A stretch of DNA of 64,000 nucleotides from Bradyrhizobium sp. CIAT3101 (GTDB lineage Bacteria; Pseudomonadota; Alphaproteobacteria; Rhizobiales; Xanthobacteraceae): positions 5,601,001-5,665,000 of the forward strand of contig NZ_CP121634.1 of the NCBI RefSeq assembly GCF_029714945.1, written 5' to 3'. The notes beneath the pieces are model-generated. The model had not been told where the DNA came from. It saw nothing but the letters and a program-made list of their open reading frames with translations, and ran no database searches. The position numbers and the translations under genes were made by a program. The first letter of the stretch is position 1. Every line of letters begins with the position of its first letter. Of this stretch, positions 1 through 9,524 are shown one piece after another.

Positions 1-823
1 ACGTCATCGAGTGCGTATACATATAGTTGTTCGGTGCGAGCTGTGCCTCGATGTCGGGGATCGAGATGTAGCGGCCAAAGCGGAGCAGCAGGCCGTCGGC
101 AAGGTACGGGATGAAGACTTCGCCATAGGCCATCGGCATGTCGTAGCCGTAATTCTTGTTCTGCTGGAGCAACTGGTTGCTCCACAGGCCGTACGCCGTC
201 GTATAGCGATAATTCTCGCCATAGATGGGCGCGATACGGAAGCCCCAATCGACATGATCCTTCTGCACCGTATCAGGCAGGCGCTCGATGTAGACCACAG
301 CCTGATCGAGCTGCACCGTATTCGGATTGTAATCATACGCCGCAGGCGAGTTGCCGCCGCGAACGGTGTTGTTGCTGAGGTTTCCGCCGGCATTGATCCA
401 GCCATACACCTGGATGTGCGAATCGTTCATCGCCTGCCCGACCGAAGTATTGCCGAGCGCACTCATCAACGGGCTGTCGACCGAATTCGGACGCGTGACG
501 CCGATGCTGGTCGTACCGCCATAGGGCCATTCGCTGAACGGCATCGGCGGAATGCTCTGCGGCGTCGCCGGCCAGGCGTCGCGGCGCGATGCCGGCGCCT
601 TGGGATCGGAAGGCGCGGCGTCCTTGCCCCATTCGAGCCGGTAGTAGTTGATGAACCGGGTGAAGAAGTCGTTGCCGAGATAGGAGTCCAGGCAGCCGTA
701 ATTCTTGTACGGATCGCAGAACGTCTTGCCTGCCGGCGGAAGCGTGTCTCCCGCATTGGCGGCGCCGCCCATCCCCATCATCGCGACCAGCGATGCGCCT
801 GCCAGAAGATACTTTCTCATCAT
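1..823 (-). CDS. Outer-membrane beta-barrel porin-like protein, 5' part only
   Basis: Reading leftward from ATG at 823 gives 274 residues before the window ends, so the C-terminal part is missing. The first 24 residues are a clear Sec signal peptide (MMRKYLLAGAS... ending AANA before GDT). The mature part is rich in Tyr, Asn, Gly and aromatic residues in short alternating stretches (for example FFTRFINYYRLEW), as in beta-barrel proteins, and it resembles the Bradyrhizobium outer-membrane proteins related to the BBP2/OmpL family. The role would be diffusion of solutes across the outer membrane; the substrate cannot be told. A second ATG lies at 820. AT-rich DNA upstream (around 940-955) probably carries the promoter. 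Existence is firm; the family call is moderate because the barrel C-terminus is not visible. Confidence 0.75.
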   Translation of the reverse strand, partial: MMRKYLLAGASLVAMMGMGGAANAGDTLPPAGKTFCDPYKNYGCLDSYLGNDFFTRFINYYRLEWGKDAAPSDPKAPASRRDAWPATPQSIPPMPFSEWPYGGTTSIGVTRPNSVDSPLMSALGNTSVGQAMNDSHIQVYGWINAGGNLSNNTVRGGNSPAAYDYNPNTVQLDQAVVYIERLPDTVQKDHVDWGFRIAPIYGENYRYTTAYGLWSNQLLQQNKNYGYDMPMAYGEVFIPYLADGLLLRFGRYISIPDIEAQLAPNNYMYTHSMT

Positions 824-1262
824 GTTGCCCCAAGCTGTTGGTACCGACGCCTTCAAGGCGTTCTTCGGTTTGGTTAAGCTTGGCGTCATCCTTCGTGCGG
901 GGCGCAGAAAAAGGCGATACGGATTGCCGCGCGCGTTCGTTAAAATAAAATAGCGCAACGACGCGCTTCTCCGTCGTTTGCACGCATACTGATCAATTGC
1001 CCGCGCCGTTTGCTCAAGGCCTCAGCGAAATCATGAACATTTTGCGGACGAATGATGTCGCAGCGCAAACGTTTCCCTCGCGCTGTGTCATTTTCGACAT
1101 AGTCGTTCGAAGTGTCTGCTCGAATTGAGCGCAAATGCGATCGCGCGACCCGACGCGGCTATTTTTTTGCTACGCCGGTGGGCCGGATTGTTGATCGAAG
1201 ATTTATGGCCGGACTCGCTAGTCTTCTCGTACGGACTAGACTCTGCTTTGCGAGGTTCGACC
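824..1262. other. Intergenic region between divergent genes
   Basis: No convincing gene. It separates the minus-strand porin from the plus-strand unknown gene and should hold both promoters. An AT-rich run lies at about 940-952. An imperfect hairpin (GCAACGACG at 954-963 with CGTCGTTTGC at 972-981, one bulged T) is visible. A TTG-started reading frame from 1125 continues into the next gene, but its first 46 codons lack a ribosome-binding site. Confidence 0.5.
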
Positions 1263-1853
1263 ATGGAAGCCGTGACTCATGCTGCGGGCGTCGCAGGTGG
1301 TCCCTTGCGGGACGATACTGCAACTGATCTCTCGTTCCTGCCCGGGACGTTGATGGGGCAATGCCGCAGCCTGATCGAATCCTATCATGAGGTTCACGGC
1401 TTCGCGTCGCTGCCGAACATGCTCTGGCAGTTTCGCATGGGCCCCCTGATCGAGCGCCACAACGAGCTTCGGCAAGTGCTGCGCAAGGCCTCGACCACGC
1501 GTAGCGCCAAGAAAGCCAATGAAGGGTTTGTCCAGATCGCGAGCACGATTCTCGCGCTGGAAATCCTGGCGAGCAGCTTTGCCGGCTGGAACGCCATCTA
1601 TCCGGTCGCCGGCGAGAGCGCGCGCGACGTGCTCCGGCGCAACGCTCACGGATCGCACATGCCGCTGATGGACTTCTATCTCTATCCGCCGAAGCAGATC
1701 AGCGCAGCCGCCATTGCCACGCTCGCGCCTCCCGCCAGCCGATCGCATGACGAGCCTGGCCTTTATCACGCGTCGCGACCCGAGTTGTCGGGCGAGCGGC
1801 GCGCTCTTCAATATGCAAGCATGCTGCTCGACTCCGTAGATCTACGGAGCTGA
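1263..1853 (+). CDS. Hypothetical protein (196 aa)
   Basis: I do not recognise a family. ATG at 1263 is chosen because GAGG at 1252-1255 sits 7 bases upstream; a longer TTG start at 1125 is possible but unsupported. The protein is predicted soluble and mainly helical, with no signal peptide. A basic stretch (RKASTTRSAKKANEG) lies near residue 75 and is followed by a hydrophobic helix (IASTILALEILASSFAG). The gene stands alone between a divergent porin and the KdpD-like kinase. Nothing in the sequence points to a biochemical role. Codon use looks like that of the neighbours. Confidence 0.6.
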   Translation: MEAVTHAAGVAGGPLRDDTATDLSFLPGTLMGQCRSLIESYHEVHGFASLPNMLWQFRMGPLIERHNELRQVLRKASTTRSAKKANEGFVQIASTILALEILASSFAGWNAIYPVAGESARDVLRRNAHGSHMPLMDFYLYPPKQISAAAIATLAPPASRSHDEPGLYHASRPELSGERRALQYASMLLDSVDLRS

Positions 1854-2091
1854 ACGGCTATTACTTTTTTATTTCCGCCCGCATTCAACGACATAGATTT
1901 TCTACGCCAATTCGGCCCATCGTTGGCCTGCTGGGTAAGTTGACGACATCGCGGGGTGGATTTGCGCCCTGACGTGATCCGCTGCGGGGTGCCGACGGGC
2001 TCTCGCTGGGATCATTGATGTCCTTTCCTGAAGGCACGCACGTACTTTGATTGTAAATCTCCCACTTGGCCGCATGCCTTCAACGGCGAGC

Positions 2092-3675
2092 ATGCGGACG
2101 ACCAGACCTGGCGTTGAAGCCGGCCGCCTCATGGCGGCGGACGAGCATCAGCGGCCGCGCGCGCTTTGGCGCACCGTGTCGCCTCTTCTGCTGTCGGTGC
2201 TCGGCGTTGCCTTGTTCACGGCGCCCCTGCTCGCCTTCAGCCGGAACGTGGCCACCAGCCTGGTACCGATCGCTTATCTCATCCCCGTGATCTTCGCAGC
2301 GACCAGGTGGGGCATCTGGCCTGCCATGGTGGCATCGATCGCGGCCATGGCGGCCGCGGACTTCTTCTTCTTCGCCCCGCTCTACAGCTTTCGTGTCGAC
2401 GATCCGCAAGAGGCGGTTGATCTGCTGCTGTTCCTGATCGTATCGCTGGTCAGCAGCAATCTGGCATCCCGGCTGCGCCAGGAGACCGAACGGCTCCGTC
2501 GGAGCGAGAAGGACATGCAGGCGCTCTACGACTTCTCGCGCAGGCTCGCGTCCTGCTTTACCATCGCCGACCTGATCGCGGCCATTCAGCAGCATTTCGC
2601 GCTTGCCTTCGGTCATCCCGCCACCTTCTTCGTGACGACGTCCGATGGCCACATCGAGCCACCGGATTCACGCTTTGCGCCTCCGACGGTGCAATCGGGT
2701 GCTGCCGCCATGAACTCCGGTGTCGGACCGATGTCGCGGACCATCGTCGACGAGACCAGAAGCGAGCTCTGGCTGCTGCGTGCGATCTCCTCCGACGATA
2801 CCATTCACGGCGTCATCGCGGTCAATATCGGACAGGGCCCGCAACAGGCGATCGCGACTCGGACGCGCCGGATCGAGGCCATTCTCGATGAGACGGCCCT
2901 GACGCTGCAACGTCTGGACATCGGCAAGGCCATGGAGAGCGCGCGGCTGCACCTGCAGGGACAATTGCTGCGGGACGCCTTCCACGGCACGCTGTCTCAC
3001 GAACTCTGCTCGCCGCTCGCTGCGATCCAGGGATCGGCAAGCGTTCTGGATTCGATTCCCGCGATCCGCAGCGACGCCCGCATGCGCGCGCTGGTCGACG
3101 CGATCTCCGACGAGACCGCTCAGTTCGACGGCTATATCAGAAACCTTCTGAGCGCGACCCGCGTCACCGCAGGCGGGCTGAGCCCGCGCCTCGAATGGGC
3201 CGATCCGAGGGATATCGTGAATGGCGCAGCCAGACGGCGCGGACGCCGGCTCGGTGCGCACCGGATTGAAATCACCTTTGCCGATGATTTGCCGCTGCTC
3301 CATCTCGATTCCGGATTGATCGAGGAAGCCTGCGGCCAGATCCTCGAGAACGCCGCGAAATATTCGCCGTCCGGCTCGACCATATCCGTCGACGTCAGGT
3401 CGGAGCCGGACCGCCTGATCATCCGCGTCTCCGACCAGGGCGTCGGCATCACCCCGGACGAGCAGGGAAAGCTCGGGCGCCGGTCGTTTCGCGGGGCGCG
3501 ACACCAGGCCTCCGTGCCCGGCTCCGGCCTCGGCTTCTGGATCGCATCGACCTTTGTGCACGCCCATGGCGGAACGATCTCCGTTCAGAGCCGGGGACAG
3601 GGGCAAGGGACCGCCGTCACCATCGCCCTGCCCGCTGCCGCATCCTCTCCCGAAACGATGGCCTTCCATGAGTAA
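2092..3675 (+). CDS. KdpD-like sensor histidine kinase lacking the KdpD/Usp N-terminus
   Basis: The 527-residue protein starts with a DUF4118-type membrane block (about residues 25-125, three to four hydrophobic segments, including a run of four Phe after AAAD), then a GAF-like region (about 150-270), a HisKA dimerisation domain with the phospho-accepting His at about 303 (LSHELCSPLAAI), and a HATPase_c domain with N box (LENAAKYSPSG), G1 (VSDQGVGI) and G2 (GSGLGFW). Full KdpD proteins are near 900 residues; the potassium/c-di-AMP-sensing N-terminal half is absent here. Starts at 2074 (ATG), 2131 (ATG) and 2047 (TTG) are also in frame; 2092 follows GGCGAG. The stop overlaps the response-regulator start by 8 bases, so the two are translationally coupled. 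The signal is unknown. No kdpFABC genes are near; a metal-type efflux operon is. Confidence 0.85.
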   Translation: MRTTRPGVEAGRLMAADEHQRPRALWRTVSPLLLSVLGVALFTAPLLAFSRNVATSLVPIAYLIPVIFAATRWGIWPAMVASIAAMAAADFFFFAPLYSFRVDDPQEAVDLLLFLIVSLVSSNLASRLRQETERLRRSEKDMQALYDFSRRLASCFTIADLIAAIQQHFALAFGHPATFFVTTSDGHIEPPDSRFAPPTVQSGAAAMNSGVGPMSRTIVDETRSELWLLRAISSDDTIHGVIAVNIGQGPQQAIATRTRRIEAILDETALTLQRLDIGKAMESARLHLQGQLLRDAFHGTLSHELCSPLAAIQGSASVLDSIPAIRSDARMRALVDAISDETAQFDGYIRNLLSATRVTAGGLSPRLEWADPRDIVNGAARRRGRRLGAHRIEITFADDLPLLHLDSGLIEEACGQILENAAKYSPSGSTISVDVRSEPDRLIIRVSDQGVGITPDEQGKLGRRSFRGARHQASVPGSGLGFWIASTFVHAHGGTISVQSRGQGQGTAVTIALPAAASSPETMAFHE

Positions 3676-4393
3676 GCCGGCAAACGTGGTTCTCCTGATC
3701 GACGATGAGCCGAAGATCAGGCGCTTTCTCCGCGCCGGTTTCGAGCTCAACGGCTTTGTCGTGCTCGAGGCCGAGAACGCGACCGAAGCCCTGAAGATCG
3801 CGACGTTCAGCGCGCCGGACCTCATCGTTCTCGACCTGGCGCTGCCGGACCTTCACGGCGCCGAGGTGCTCGAACGGATCCGCGCCTGGTCGAACATCCC
3901 GATCATCATTCTCTCCGTCGCCGCGGGCGAAGACGACAAGGTGCGGCTGCTGCAGGCCGGCGCCGACGATTATGTCGTCAAGCCGTTCGGCATGGCCGAG
4001 CTGCTCGCACGCAGTGAAGCCGCGCTGCGGCGCTATTTCAAATCGGCGACGGAGAATCCGGTCGTCGTCGCCGGCCCGCTCTCGGTCGACCTCGTGACGC
4101 GCACGGTGTCGCTGAACCAGAGCCTGGTTCGCCTGACGCGGAAGGAATACCGGCTGCTGCACGTGCTCGCCATGCATGTCGGCCTCGTCGTCACCCACGA
4201 CCAGCTGCTCAAGGAGATCTGGAGCGGCAATCAGCGTGATAACATCCAGTACCTGCGCATTCTCGTGCGCAAGCTGCGCCAGAAGATCGAGAGCGACCCG
4301 AACCAGCCCCGCCTGTTGATCACGGAATCCGGCGTCGGTTACCGGCTTCAGAACCGGTTCGATCCCGTGCCCGTCGCCGATCGGGTCGGCTGA
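3668..4393 (+). CDS. KdpE-like OmpR-family response regulator
   Basis: This 241-residue protein has a receiver domain (residues 1-120) with acidic pocket D12-D13, phospho-acceptor D56 (LIVLDLALPD) and conserved Lys in VVKPF, followed by an OmpR/PhoB winged-helix domain (about 140-230) ending in the typical ITESGVGYRL. It should receive phosphate from the overlapping KdpD-like kinase and bind DNA. The ATG at 3668 lies inside the last codons of the kinase. The usual target of KdpE is kdpFABC, which is absent here, so regulation of the nearby small membrane gene and RND operon is a plausible alternative (inference). Confidence 0.88.
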   Translation: MSKPANVVLLIDDEPKIRRFLRAGFELNGFVVLEAENATEALKIATFSAPDLIVLDLALPDLHGAEVLERIRAWSNIPIIILSVAAGEDDKVRLLQAGADDYVVKPFGMAELLARSEAALRRYFKSATENPVVVAGPLSVDLVTRTVSLNQSLVRLTRKEYRLLHVLAMHVGLVVTHDQLLKEIWSGNQRDNIQYLRILVRKLRQKIESDPNQPRLLITESGVGYRLQNRFDPVPVADRVG

Positions 4394-4511
4394 TGCCGGC
4401 CCCTTCCCGGACACGCAGATCACCGATGCACGGCGCGGCGCCACGCCTGTAAAGAAATAATATATTTCACCGCGCAAACCGCCTACCTTGCACAACAAAG
4501 GGGCGGATGCG

Positions 4512-4634
4512 GTGGACTTCCTCGTTCAGAAATTCAGTATTTTCGGTTTCGAAGGCCAGTACTGGATGCTCGCCGGCGCCGTCGTTGTCGCCATTTTCGT
4601 CATCTTCGTCTGGCGGACGCGCGATCGGACCTGA
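4512..4634 (+). CDS. Small single-pass membrane protein (40 aa)
   Basis: A GTG at 4512 opens 40 codons ending TGA at 4632-4634. AAAGGGG at 4497-4503 lies about 8 bases upstream, a strong ribosome-binding site. The peptide starts MDFLVQKFSIFGFEGQYW, then has one hydrophobic helix of about 16 residues (MLAGAVVVAIFVIFVW) and a positively charged tail (RTRDRT). AT-rich DNA just before it (aaataatatatttc near 4455) looks like a promoter. It sits between the KdpE-like regulator and the efflux operon. It is not recognisable as KdpF. The coding pattern, start signal and helix-plus-basic-tail design support a real small protein; its function is unknown. Confidence 0.6.
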   Translation: MDFLVQKFSIFGFEGQYWMLAGAVVVAIFVIFVWRTRDRT

Positions 4635-5022
4635 CCGCTGCCGCGTCCGGGAACGCAAGAGGCCGACCACTTCAACGCGATGTGATCGGCCGCGGATCAA
4701 CGATCGATCCACGCCACCGCATGATGGCGGCGCAGGCAGCGGCGCTGTGCAGTCGACCGGCTTTTGTTCAATCGGGCATCGGCGCACGTCTGGCGCTATC
4801 ATTTCTGTATTTATATCCCCCGTTCCTTCTATCGAAACCAGATCAGCGGATCGCTAGTACTGTTTTGGGCCAACCACGGTGACGTCGCACTGTCAGGTGT
4901 ACGTCAGTTGGGCTTGCTAACAAGATTCCGTCCGCCGCGATCGCTTCACGCCGCGCGCATTGCGCAGTGGTCCAGCCGATCGAGAGCACGGACATCCGAA
5001 GCGGATCAAACGGGGCTCTGTG
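4635..5022. other. Leader region of the RND efflux operon
   Basis: No gene is seen in these 388 bases. A 10-bp hairpin with one G-T pair (4661-4670 with 4682-4691, GGCCGACCAC / GTGATCGGCC) follows the small membrane gene and may end its transcript, though no T-run follows. The rest should carry the promoter and operator of the efflux operon; a more AT-rich segment lies around 4800-4850. Confidence 0.4.
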
Positions 5023-6225
5023 ATGGCATTTCGCATCAAGCATGCGGGCATGACGGCGAGCATTGCGGCAATGGCCGCCATCGCCGGCGGCGCCTGGTTT
5101 TTGACGCACACCGGCGAATTGCGCTCCGCCAAGGCGGAGCAGCCGGCAGCCGCCAGCGACGTCGATATCGCGCAGCAGACCATCACCATGACCGACAAGC
5201 AGGCCGACGCGTTCAAGGTGCTCGCCGCCGAGCCGCGCGCCTTCCGCGTCGTCAAGCAGGCCGTCGGCTCGATCGACTTCAACCAGAACATGCTGGTGCA
5301 GGTGTTCACGCCAAATCCCGGCAAGATCGTCGACACCTTCTTCAACGTCGGGGACACCGTCGCCAAGGGCGCGACGCTGTTCACCATCGACAGCCCCGAT
5401 CTGCTGCAGGCTGAATCCACGCTGCTGGCCGCGGCCGGCGTGCTGGAGCTGCAGGGCCGCACGCTGACGCGCGTGAAGCAGCTCTTGAAGACCGGCGGCG
5501 GCGCGCAGAAGGACGTCGACCAGGCGATCTCCGACCAGCAGACGGCCGAAGGCAATTACAAGGCGGCGCGCGACGCCGTGCGCATCTTCGGCAAGACCGA
5601 CGAGGAGATCGATCGCATCGTCGCCGATCGCAAGGTCGATTCCATCCTGATCGTGCCGAGCCCGATCGCGGGCCAGATCGTCACGCGCAACGCCGCACCC
5701 GGTCTCTACGTCCAGCCCGGCAACGCGCCGGCGCCCTACTCGCTCGCCGATCTCTCGACGATGTGGATGGTCGCCAACGTCATCGAGACCGACGCGCCGT
5801 CCTACCGCATCGGCCAGTCCGTCGCCGTCAGTGTCCCCGCTTATCCCGGCGAGGTGTTTCGCGGCCACGTGACGACGCTCGGGCTGAACATCGATCCCAC
5901 CACGCACCGCCAATTGGTCCGCTCCGTGATCGACGATCCCGCCCACAAGCTGCGCGCCGGCATGCTGGCCGGCTTCTCGATCGAGACCGAGGGACCGAAA
6001 CAGTCCGTCGCCGTGCCTGCGGACGCCGTGGTGCGCGAGGGCGACGGCACCATGACGGTGTGGGTGACGCCCGATCGCCACCGCTTCGAACGGCGCAGCA
6101 TCACGGTCGGCATCGCGCAGGACGGCTGGTACCAGATCCTCGACGGGCTGAAGCCCGGCGAGCTGGTGGCTTCGAGCGGCGCGATCTTCCTCTCGAACAA
6201 GTTCGCCACCGCGGTCACGGGCTGA
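5023..6225 (+). CDS. czcB: RND efflux periplasmic adaptor, CzcB/HlyD family
   Basis: This 400-residue membrane-fusion protein links the inner-membrane pump to the outer-membrane channel. It has an N-terminal membrane anchor/signal (about residues 8-28), a biotinyl-lipoyl-like domain (IVDTFFNVGDTVAKGATLFTI), an alpha-helical hairpin (about 120-200) and beta-barrel domains in the second half (MTVWVTPDRHRFERRSITVG). ATG at 5023 follows CGGGG. The gene is first in the operon, with 46 bases before the pump gene. Metal-type adaptors of this subfamily share the IDSPDLLQAE pattern. The His-rich N-terminal extension found in some CzcB proteins is missing. Confidence 0.85.
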   Translation: MAFRIKHAGMTASIAAMAAIAGGAWFLTHTGELRSAKAEQPAAASDVDIAQQTITMTDKQADAFKVLAAEPRAFRVVKQAVGSIDFNQNMLVQVFTPNPGKIVDTFFNVGDTVAKGATLFTIDSPDLLQAESTLLAAAGVLELQGRTLTRVKQLLKTGGGAQKDVDQAISDQQTAEGNYKAARDAVRIFGKTDEEIDRIVADRKVDSILIVPSPIAGQIVTRNAAPGLYVQPGNAPAPYSLADLSTMWMVANVIETDAPSYRIGQSVAVSVPAYPGEVFRGHVTTLGLNIDPTTHRQLVRSVIDDPAHKLRAGMLAGFSIETEGPKQSVAVPADAVVREGDGTMTVWVTPDRHRFERRSITVGIAQDGWYQILDGLKPGELVASSGAIFLSNKFATAVTG

Positions 6226-6271
6226 TCGAGGCGTCGATCGCCCCGGCGCGCCGGTTCTGAGTCAAGAGATC

Positions 6272-9200
6272 GTGGTCAAAAGCATCCTCACCTTCGGCCT
6301 CACCCGCAGCGCGATCATCGTGCTCGGCCTCGTCGTGTTCTGCGCGGCGGGACTGGCCGCCTTCAGCAAGCTGAACATCGAGGCCTATCCCAATCCGGCG
6401 CCGGTCATCCTGGAGATCACGGCCCAGGCGCCGGGGCTCTCGGCGGAGGAGATGGAGAAGTACTACACCATCCCGATGGAGGTCGGGCTCTACCCGACGC
6501 CGGGCGTGGTCAATATCCGCTCGACCTCGTTCTACGGCCTGTCCTTCGTCCGCGTCACCTTCCGCTATGGCGTCGACTATTATTTCGCGCTGACCCAGGC
6601 CGCCAACAGCATCCAGCAGAACATCACGCTGCCGGGCAACCAGGTCCCGACCATCCAGCAGTCGAGCCTGGTCGGCGAGATCTACCGTTACCAGCTGGTC
6701 GGCCCGCCGAATTTCGGCCTCACCAACCTTCGCACGCTGCAGGACTATGTCGTCACCCGCCGCCTGATGACGCTGCCGGGCGTGGTGCAGATCAACTCGT
6801 GGGGCGGCACCACCAAGCAGTTCAACGTCGATGCCGACCTGCAAAAGCTCGAGGTCTACAACATCACGGTGCCGCAGCTCGTCACCGCGCTCGGCAACGC
6901 CAACGTCAATGTCGGCGGCCGCGAGATCGCGATCGGCCAGCAATCCGTCAACATCCGCGGCATCGGCCTGATCGATTCCGGCGGCGCCGACGACGTCACC
7001 AAGGGCTACAAGGTCACCGATATCGAGAACATCGTGCTGACCCAGTCGAACGGCCTGCCGATCCAGATCAAGGACGTCGCAAAGGTCTCCGTCGGCTTCG
7101 TGCCGCGGCTCGGCATCGCCGGCAAGGACAAGCAGGACGACATCGCCGCCGCCATCGTCGTCATGGGCCGCACCCAGCACACCAACGAGATCATCCCGAA
7201 GGTCGAGGAAGAGGTCGCCAAGATCAACAGCGACGGCACGCTGCCGCCGGGCGTGAAGGTCGTGCCCTATTACGATCGCTCCTCGCTGGTCGGCGTCACC
7301 ACCCACACGGTGCTGCACAACCTCGTGTTCGGCTGCCTCTTGGTGTTCATCATCCAGTGGGTGTTCCTCGGTGACCTCCGCAGCGCGCTGATCGTCTCCG
7401 CCAACATTCCCTTCGCGCTGTTCTTTGCCATCATCATCCTGGTGCTCCAGGGCGAGGACGCCAATCTGCTGTCGCTCGGCGCGGTCGATTTCGGCATCAT
7501 CGTCGATTCCGCCGTGATCATGATGGAGAACATCTTTCGAAACTTCCAGTCGAGCCCGGACAGTCGCGCGCGCGTCCTGCAAAATCTCGCCGAAGGCTAT
7601 TGGGGCGCCGATCCGACCGCCCACACCCACGGCCAGCCGACCATGGCGCGCTGGACCGAGCGGCTCAGGATGATCTTCGTCAGCGCCTTACAGGTCGACA
7701 AGGCGGTGTTCTTCACCGCCGCGATCACGGTGACCGCCTTCGTGCCGCTGTTCACGATGCAGGGCGTCGAGGGCCAGATCTTCGGACCGATGGCCCGCAC
7801 CTATGGCTATGCGCTCGCCGGCGCGCTTCTGGCGACCTTCACGGTGACCCCGGTGCTGGCGTCACTGCTGCTGCCGGAACACATCGAGGAGACCGAGACG
7901 GCGATCGTGCGATGCCTGCGCCGCGCCTACACGCCGGTGCTGCGCTGGGCGCTGGGCAGCGTGAAGCTCGCTCTGATCGCGGGCGGGATCTTCCTCGCGA
8001 TCTCGACGCTTGCGGCAAGCCGGCTCGGCAGCGAATTCCTGCCGGCGCTGGAGGAAGGCAATTTCTGGATCCGCGCCTCGATGCCGCCGACCATCTCGCT
8101 CGACGCCGGCACCGAGGCGACGCGGAAGATGCGCGACATCCTGCTCCGCCATCCCGAGATCATCACCGTGGTCTCGCAGCACGGCCGGCCCGACAACGGC
8201 AGCGACGCCTCGCCCTTCTCCAATGTCGAGCTGTTCGCGCCGATCAAGCCGTTCGACGAATGGCCGAAGGGCCTGACCAAGGAGAAGCTCACCGAGGCGC
8301 TGCAGAAGGAGTTCGACGAGGAATTGCCCGGCGTCACCTTCAACTTCTCCCAGTACATCCAGGACAACATCGAAGAAGCCCTGTCCGGCGTGAAGGGCGC
8401 CAATTCGGTCAAGGTGATCGGTCCGAACCTCGATGTGCTCGAGCAGACCGCGACCAAGATCATGGACGTCATGCGCGACGTCCGCGGCGTCGCCGATCTC
8501 GGCGTTTTCCATCTGGTGGGCCAGCCCAATCTCGACATCAAGATTATCAGAGAGAAAGCTGCCCGTTACGGCCTCAACACCGGCGACATCACCGCGGTGG
8601 TGCAGGCCGCGCTCGGCGGCACCATCGCCACCAACGTGCTGGAGGGCGACCGCTCCTTTGCGGTCGCGGTCCGGCTCGATCCAAAGTTCCGCCAGAGCAT
8701 CGACGCCGTGCGCGATCTCAAGGTCGCCTATTCGACGCCATCCGGAACCAACGCCTATATCCCCCTGAGCGAGCTCGCCGACATCACGCTCGACACCGGT
8801 GCGCTGTTCATCTACCGCGAGCGCAGCCAGCGCTACATTCCGATCAAGTTCAGCGTGCGCGGCCGCGATCTCGGCGGCACCGTGGCGGAGGCGCAAGCCC
8901 GCGTCGCGGACAAGGTCCAGCTTCCGCCGGGCTACCGCATCATCTGGTCCGGCGAGTTCGACAATCTGGAAGCCGCGAAGGCGCGGCTGATGGTCGTGGT
9001 GCCGGTGACGCTGCTGTTGATCTTCGTGCTGCTCTACAGCCTGTTCAATTCGGTGCGCGACAGCCTGCTGGCGCTCGCCGGCATTCCCTTCGCGGTCGGC
9101 GGCGGGCTGATCGCGCTCTATCTCGCGGGCCTCGATTTCAGCATCTCGGCTGCGATCGGCTTCATCTCGCTGTTCGGCGTCGCGGTGATGGACGGCATTC

Positions 9201-9523
9201 TCAACATTACCTATTTCCGCGAGCTGCGCGCCTCCGGCATGAGCATCGCGGAAGCCGTCTTCCACGGTGCCGAGCAGCGCATGCGGCCGATGCTGATGAC
9301 CGCGCTCTCCGCCGGCGTCGGCCTGTTCCCGGCGGCGCTGTCCCACGGCATCGGCAGCCAGGTGCAAAGGCCGCTGGCAACGGTTGTCGTCGGCGGCATG
9401 TTCATCGGTCCGTTGCTGCTGCTCGTGGTCGCGCCGGCGCTGCGCAAGGTCTTTCTGTCGCGCGAGAGAACGCCGGCACACGAGGACAGCGCGGCGGCCT
9501 CGCCGCCGGAAGTGGCCCATTAG
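6272..9523 (+). CDS. czcA: RND efflux pump, CzcA/HME-type heavy-metal or cation family
   Basis: At 1,083 residues this has the full RND length: TM1 near residues 10-30, a large periplasmic loop, TM2-6 around 340-540, TM7 near 565, a second loop, and TM8-12 from about 905 to the end. TM4 carries DFGIIVDSAVIMME, matching the HME-RND DFGxIVDGxVIxxE signature with both Asp and the Glu kept and Gly replaced by Ser. That pattern points to divalent metal or monovalent cation export driven by the proton gradient. Start is GTG at 6272 after AAGAG. It sits between adaptor and channel genes, one base from the latter. The metal cannot be named from sequence. Confidence 0.87.
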   Translation: MVKSILTFGLTRSAIIVLGLVVFCAAGLAAFSKLNIEAYPNPAPVILEITAQAPGLSAEEMEKYYTIPMEVGLYPTPGVVNIRSTSFYGLSFVRVTFRYGVDYYFALTQAANSIQQNITLPGNQVPTIQQSSLVGEIYRYQLVGPPNFGLTNLRTLQDYVVTRRLMTLPGVVQINSWGGTTKQFNVDADLQKLEVYNITVPQLVTALGNANVNVGGREIAIGQQSVNIRGIGLIDSGGADDVTKGYKVTDIENIVLTQSNGLPIQIKDVAKVSVGFVPRLGIAGKDKQDDIAAAIVVMGRTQHTNEIIPKVEEEVAKINSDGTLPPGVKVVPYYDRSSLVGVTTHTVLHNLVFGCLLVFIIQWVFLGDLRSALIVSANIPFALFFAIIILVLQGEDANLLSLGAVDFGIIVDSAVIMMENIFRNFQSSPDSRARVLQNLAEGYWGADPTAHTHGQPTMARWTERLRMIFVSALQVDKAVFFTAAITVTAFVPLFTMQGVEGQIFGPMARTYGYALAGALLATFTVTPVLASLLLPEHIEETETAIVRCLRRAYTPVLRWALGSVKLALIAGGIFLAISTLAASRLGSEFLPALEEGNFWIRASMPPTISLDAGTEATRKMRDILLRHPEIITVVSQHGRPDNGSDASPFSNVELFAPIKPFDEWPKGLTKEKLTEALQKEFDEELPGVTFNFSQYIQDNIEEALSGVKGANSVKVIGPNLDVLEQTATKIMDVMRDVRGVADLGVFHLVGQPNLDIKIIREKAARYGLNTGDITAVVQAALGGTIATNVLEGDRSFAVAVRLDPKFRQSIDAVRDLKVAYSTPSGTNAYIPLSELADITLDTGALFIYRERSQRYIPIKFSVRGRDLGGTVAEAQARVADKVQLPPGYRIIWSGEFDNLEAAKARLMVVVPVTLLLIFVLLYSLFNSVRDSLLALAGIPFAVGGGLIALYLAGLDFSISAAIGFISLFGVAVMDGILNITYFRELRASGMSIAEAVFHGAEQRMRPMLMTALSAGVGLFPAALSHGIGSQVQRPLATVVVGGMFIGPLLLLVVAPALRKVFLSRERTPAHEDSAAASPPEVAH

Positions 9524-9524
9524 G

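Noticed and set aside
11..877. Long plus-strand frame opposite the first porin gene
   Set aside because: Arg/Val/Ile-rich shadow typical of high-GC antisense frames; the minus frame has a signal peptide and barrel-like sequence.
1125..1262. TTG-started N-terminal extension of the unknown gene
   Set aside because: No ribosome-binding site; GAGG correctly spaced before ATG 1263.
4512..4634. Small gene as KdpF
   Set aside because: It is longer, carries a basic tail and lacks KdpF-like sequence; no kdpABC follows.
4843..6081. Long minus-strand frame over the adaptor gene
   Set aside because: Antisense shadow of the czcB-type gene, His/Arg-rich with no domain.
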